Origin: UBA1757 sp963617485
GTDB lineage: Bacteria; Bacteroidota; Bacteroidia; Bacteroidales; UBA1402
Direction: 5' to 3'
Assembly (NCBI GenBank): GCA_963617485.1
Contig: CAVEPA010000022.1
Coordinates: 1-6,458, forward strand
DNA length: 6,458 nucleotides
Position 1 is the stretch's first letter, and each line of letters begins with the position of its first letter. Below are positions 4,294 to 6,458 of the stretch, piece after piece. Under the pieces are notes generated by a model that was given only the letters and a program-made list of their open reading frames with translations, was not told the DNA's origin and searched no databases. The position numbers and the translations under genes are program-made.

Positions 4294-6366
4294 ATGAGAA
4301 TGTATTTCGGCCGCTTGAGCCGACGTTTGCTAACCCAGCTTTTGCTGTTGATGGCACTGCCTGTGGCAGCGCAAGCTCAGACCTCAACTTTAACCTCGCC
4401 TTCCACCATGAGTGTGAGGTCCTTCACCTTGCTCGAGTCCGACCTCACGGCGCAGAACCGAACCACCATGGTGCTAGACCAGAACGGCGACAAATGCGCG
4501 CTTATCCGTATCCAGACCACCCAAAAAGGATTCTCCTTCGATGTGGGCTCGGCAGGTGTGCAGAAAGTGGAAGATAATCATGTGGCCGAAGTCTGGGTGT
4601 ACGTGCCGTTTGGCGTGCGTCATATCAGCATCCGTCATCCGCAGCTGGGCTCGCTGAGATACGATTTTCCCATCAACATCCAAAAAGCTCGCACCTACGA
4701 AATGGTGCTTTCCGCAGGGCAGGTGCAGACCATCGTGCAACAAGATTTGGGCGGTTCCTATTTCGTGATGAACGTTGCGCCGGCCAATGCCATTGTGGTG
4801 GTGGATGATGCTGAACAAGTGGTAGAAGAAGGTGTCGTGTCGATGTTTCTGACCTACGGACGGCATAGCTATCGTGTATCGTCTCCGCTTTATCAATCGG
4901 AGGCTGGCAATATCGAGATAGGATTGGAGAAAAAGACGCTCGATATCAGCCTTAAGCCCGACTATGGACAGTTGGAGATTAGCACCATGCCCGAGAACGG
5001 TGCCCGCGTCTATATCGACGGCAGCGAGACACCGGCAGGTACTACGCCCTTCACCACCGACCGACTGCCCAGCGGTGAACACACTTTGCGGCTGCAACTG
5101 GCGCAGTACGAGAGCAGGACGATGCAGGTAACTTTGCCCAGCGATGGCTCTACTCAGCCGTTGTCCGTAGCCCTGACACCGACCTATGGCATACTCAACA
5201 TTAAGGCTCCACAAGGTTGCCACATTTATGTGAACAACGAAGATAAGGGTGCTGACTTTTGGTCGGGCCGACTTTCGGCCGGGCCTTATGTGGTGGAGGC
5301 GCGCCGGGCCTCGCACCGCAGCACCAGCCAGCGCGTCGACGTGGTCCGTGGCGAGGAACAGCGCATAGAACTCGCCGCCCCGACACCCATCTACGGCTCG
5401 CTCAATGTGTCGAGCAAGCCCGTCGGTGCCGAAGTGTATCTGGACGGTACCAAACTTGGCACGACCCCCGATATATTTCGCAATGTGCTGGAAGGTACGC
5501 ACAGCATCGAGCTCCGCAAGCCAGGCTTCGCTACCCACACCGAACAAGTAACCATCACCGAGGGCAAGGTCAGCGACCTCAGTGCGACACTTTCGGCAGA
5601 AGAAAAGCCCAAACCCGCCGCTGCCGTCTCCGGCCAAAGTGGCACGCTTCGGGTCAATACGGGCAATGCCGTCCTCGACCGACTTGTCAGCAATATGGTT
5701 TATGTGGAGGGCGGCACCTTCACGATGGGAGCCACCTCCGAGCAAGGGAGTGATGCCGATAGTGATGAGAAGCCTGCGCATAGCGTCACGCTCAGTAGCT
5801 ATTATATAGGCAAGTACGAGGTCACGCAAGCGGAGTGGAAGGCCGTCATGGGCAGCAATCCGTCAAATTTCACAGGTGACGACAATCTGCCCGTGGAATG
5901 CGTGTCATGGAATGACTGTCAGGAGTTTATCAAAAAGCTCAATGCCAAGACGGGCTTGAAGTTTCGCCTGCCCACCGAGGCGGAGTGGGAGTATGCCGCA
6001 CGAGGTGGAAACAAGAGCCGAGGTTTCAAATATGCTGGAAGCAATAATATAGCCGATGTGGCTTGGTATCAAGGCAATAACGGAAGTAAAACAACCCACG
6101 CAGTCGGCACTAAGCAGCCGAATGAACTGGGACTATACGACATGAGCGGCAACGTATGGGAATGGTGCGGTGACTGGAATGGCAGCTATAGCAGCGCCTC
6201 GCAGACCAACCCGATGGGTGCTTCTTCGGGCTCCGACCGCGTGATCCGTGGCGGCAGCTGGTACAGCAATGCCAGGTACTGCCGTGTGTCTCGCCGGAAC
6301 TTCAACTTTCCGGACTGCAGGAGCATCAACCTCGGCTTGCGCCTTGTCCTCTCAGTTCAACCTTAA
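4294..6366 (+). CDS. PEGA-repeat protein with C-terminal FGE-sulfatase (C-type-lectin-fold) variable domain, probable DGR target
   Basis: The 690-aa product starts with a signal peptide (basic residues up to about R11, hydrophobic 12-26, cleavage near AQA|Q at 28-29). A beta-rich N-terminal region (about 30-150) is followed by four PEGA-like units of 68-74 residues starting near 156, 224, 298 and 367. The first is degenerate; the third lacks a clear P-x-G-A and reads PQGCHIYVN; the second and fourth show the full pattern of 'YG.L', P-x-G-A-x-V-Y-x-D-G and a G.H...L end. A short KPKPAAA linker leads to the FGE-sulfatase domain, about 468-686: VEGGTFTMG, YYIGKYEVT, LPTEAEWEYAARGG, YDMSGNVWEWC and RGGSW are all in order. 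The last 43 residues hold 15 predicted variable positions. The first catalytic cysteine position of true FGE (two residues after the W of RGGSW) is S658, while C663 matches the second, so a binding role fits better than catalysis. The start is ATG 4294; ATG 4300 is an equally plausible alternative. It is the last gene of the four-gene run. Confidence 0.95.
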   Translation: MRMYFGRLSRRLLTQLLLLMALPVAAQAQTSTLTSPSTMSVRSFTLLESDLTAQNRTTMVLDQNGDKCALIRIQTTQKGFSFDVGSAGVQKVEDNHVAEVWVYVPFGVRHISIRHPQLGSLRYDFPINIQKARTYEMVLSAGQVQTIVQQDLGGSYFVMNVAPANAIVVVDDAEQVVEEGVVSMFLTYGRHSYRVSSPLYQSEAGNIEIGLEKKTLDISLKPDYGQLEISTMPENGARVYIDGSETPAGTTPFTTDRLPSGEHTLRLQLAQYESRTMQVTLPSDGSTQPLSVALTPTYGILNIKAPQGCHIYVNNEDKGADFWSGRLSAGPYVVEARRASHRSTSQRVDVVRGEEQRIELAAPTPIYGSLNVSSKPVGAEVYLDGTKLGTTPDIFRNVLEGTHSIELRKPGFATHTEQVTITEGKVSDLSATLSAEEKPKPAAAVSGQSGTLRVNTGNAVLDRLVSNMVYVEGGTFTMGATSEQGSDADSDEKPAHSVTLSSYYIGKYEVTQAEWKAVMGSNPSNFTGDDNLPVECVSWNDCQEFIKKLNAKTGLKFRLPTEAEWEYAARGGNKSRGFKYAGSNNIADVAWYQGNNGSKTTHAVGTKQPNELGLYDMSGNVWEWCGDWNGSYSSASQTNPMGASSGSDRVIRGGSWYSNARYCRVSRRNFNFPDCRSINLGLRLVLSVQP
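6226..6366 (+). other. Probable DGR variable region, copy 2 (VR2)
   Basis: This is the counterpart of VR1 at offset 6179. The predicted variable residues of the 690-aa protein are D648, I651, Y657, S658, N659, Y662, R667, N669, F670, N671, F672, C675, S677, I678 and N679. Each codon ends in C or T, and 12 of the 15 differ from copy 1 at the first and/or second base only. Neither copy can be the template, because both have non-A bases at several of these sites (for example TAC at 6262-6264 and T or G at the second base of the next codon). In the FGE-sulfatase fold these positions lie in the C-terminal part that lines the ligand pocket, as in known DGR-diversified proteins. Confidence 0.88.
6331..6366 (+). 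other. Invariant 3' end of VR2, candidate IMH region
   Basis: The sequence is identical over 36 bases to 152-187, right after the last diversified codon (6328-6330), and it includes the stop codon. The same reasoning applies as for copy 1: unmutated 3' homology where retrohoming would begin. Confidence 0.6.
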
Positions 6367-6383
6367 AATAAAAGAGAAAAGGG

Positions 6384-6422
6384 AAACTATCCTTCTGTCT
6401 TCAAAAAAGCCTGCCAAATAAA
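6384..6422 (+). repeat. Non-coding direct repeat downstream of VR2 (copy B)
   Basis: The sequence matches 203-240 apart from a one-A difference in an A-run. Homology stops after AAATAAA. The right arms of the large hairpin seen after copy 1 are absent here. In their place AAAGG (6420-6424) and CCTTT (6430-6434) can form only a weak 5-bp stem. The remainder to 6458 has no ORF that I can support and no recognisable template repeat; it probably leads into the next gene or the DGR core. Confidence 0.8.
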
Positions 6423-6458
6423 GGAAATACCTTTCTGCATCTGTTTGTCGTTTATAGA

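Noticed and set aside
329..4350. Lipoprotein signals in the exported proteins
   Set aside because: Cysteines occur within the hydrophobic parts of the first three signal peptides (for example C12 of the 214-aa protein), but the residue before each is Leu or Met instead of Gly/Ala/Ser. The fourth has no cysteine there. Type I cleavage near A-Q or similar is more likely.
4474..5829. Antisense open frame of 451 codons opposite the PEGA/FGE-sulfatase gene
   Set aside because: The + strand protein here has PEGA and FGE-sulfatase motifs in order. The antisense product has none and is explained by GC-rich codon use leaving few stops.
5695..6366. Annotation as an active sulfatase-modifying enzyme
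   Set aside because: The first active-site cysteine is replaced, no sulfatase gene is nearby, and the C-terminal pocket shows adenine-type diversification. The fold name alone does not support the enzymatic role.

Overview
This window looks like chromosomal DNA from a member of the Bacteroidales (Bacteroides/Prevotella/Muribaculaceae-like). The clues are an AT-rich leader without a Shine-Dalgarno sequence before the first complete gene, signal peptides ending in A-Q, and a set of secreted LPP20-like, transglutaminase-like and PEGA plus FGE-sulfatase proteins that is familiar from that order. This assignment is inferred from protein style, not from a marker gene.

Layout, all on the + strand: (1) 1-187, the 3' end of a gene whose product ends in an FGE-sulfatase (C-type-lectin-fold) domain; (2) 188-328, an intergenic region with a long two-part hairpin; (3) a tight four-gene run with gaps of 7, 21 and 7 nt: a 214-aa secreted protein (329-973), a 607-aa LPP20-like/NTF2-like secreted protein (981-2804), a 486-aa secreted transglutaminase-like protein with an intact Cys-His-Asp triad (2826-4286), and a 690-aa secreted protein with PEGA repeats and a C-terminal FGE-sulfatase domain (4294-6366); (4) 6367-6458, a non-coding flank that begins as a copy of the flank after the first gene.

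The main discovery is that the two FGE-sulfatase C-termini (47-187 and 6226-6366) carry the signature of a diversity-generating retroelement (DGR). I aligned the copies by eye at a constant offset of 6179. Over 47-187 there are 19 base differences. All fall at codon positions 1 or 2, none at position 3, and 18 of 19 have an A in one copy. They lie in codons ending in C or T, as expected if both copies descend from a template of AAC/AAT codons mutated at adenines. Just upstream (2-46) the pattern is ordinary: 8 differences, 6 of them at third positions and only 1 involving A. The last 36 bases (152-187) are identical. These are therefore very probably two variable regions (VRs) served by one DGR. 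The template repeat, reverse transcriptase and any Avd gene are not in the window and should lie nearby.

As a working model, the operon exports a set of envelope proteins. The PEGA repeats would act as a stalk presenting a hypervariable lectin-like binding face. The LPP20/NTF2-like and transglutaminase-like proteins would be accessory exported factors of unknown role. The cooperation between these genes is inferred from operon structure only.
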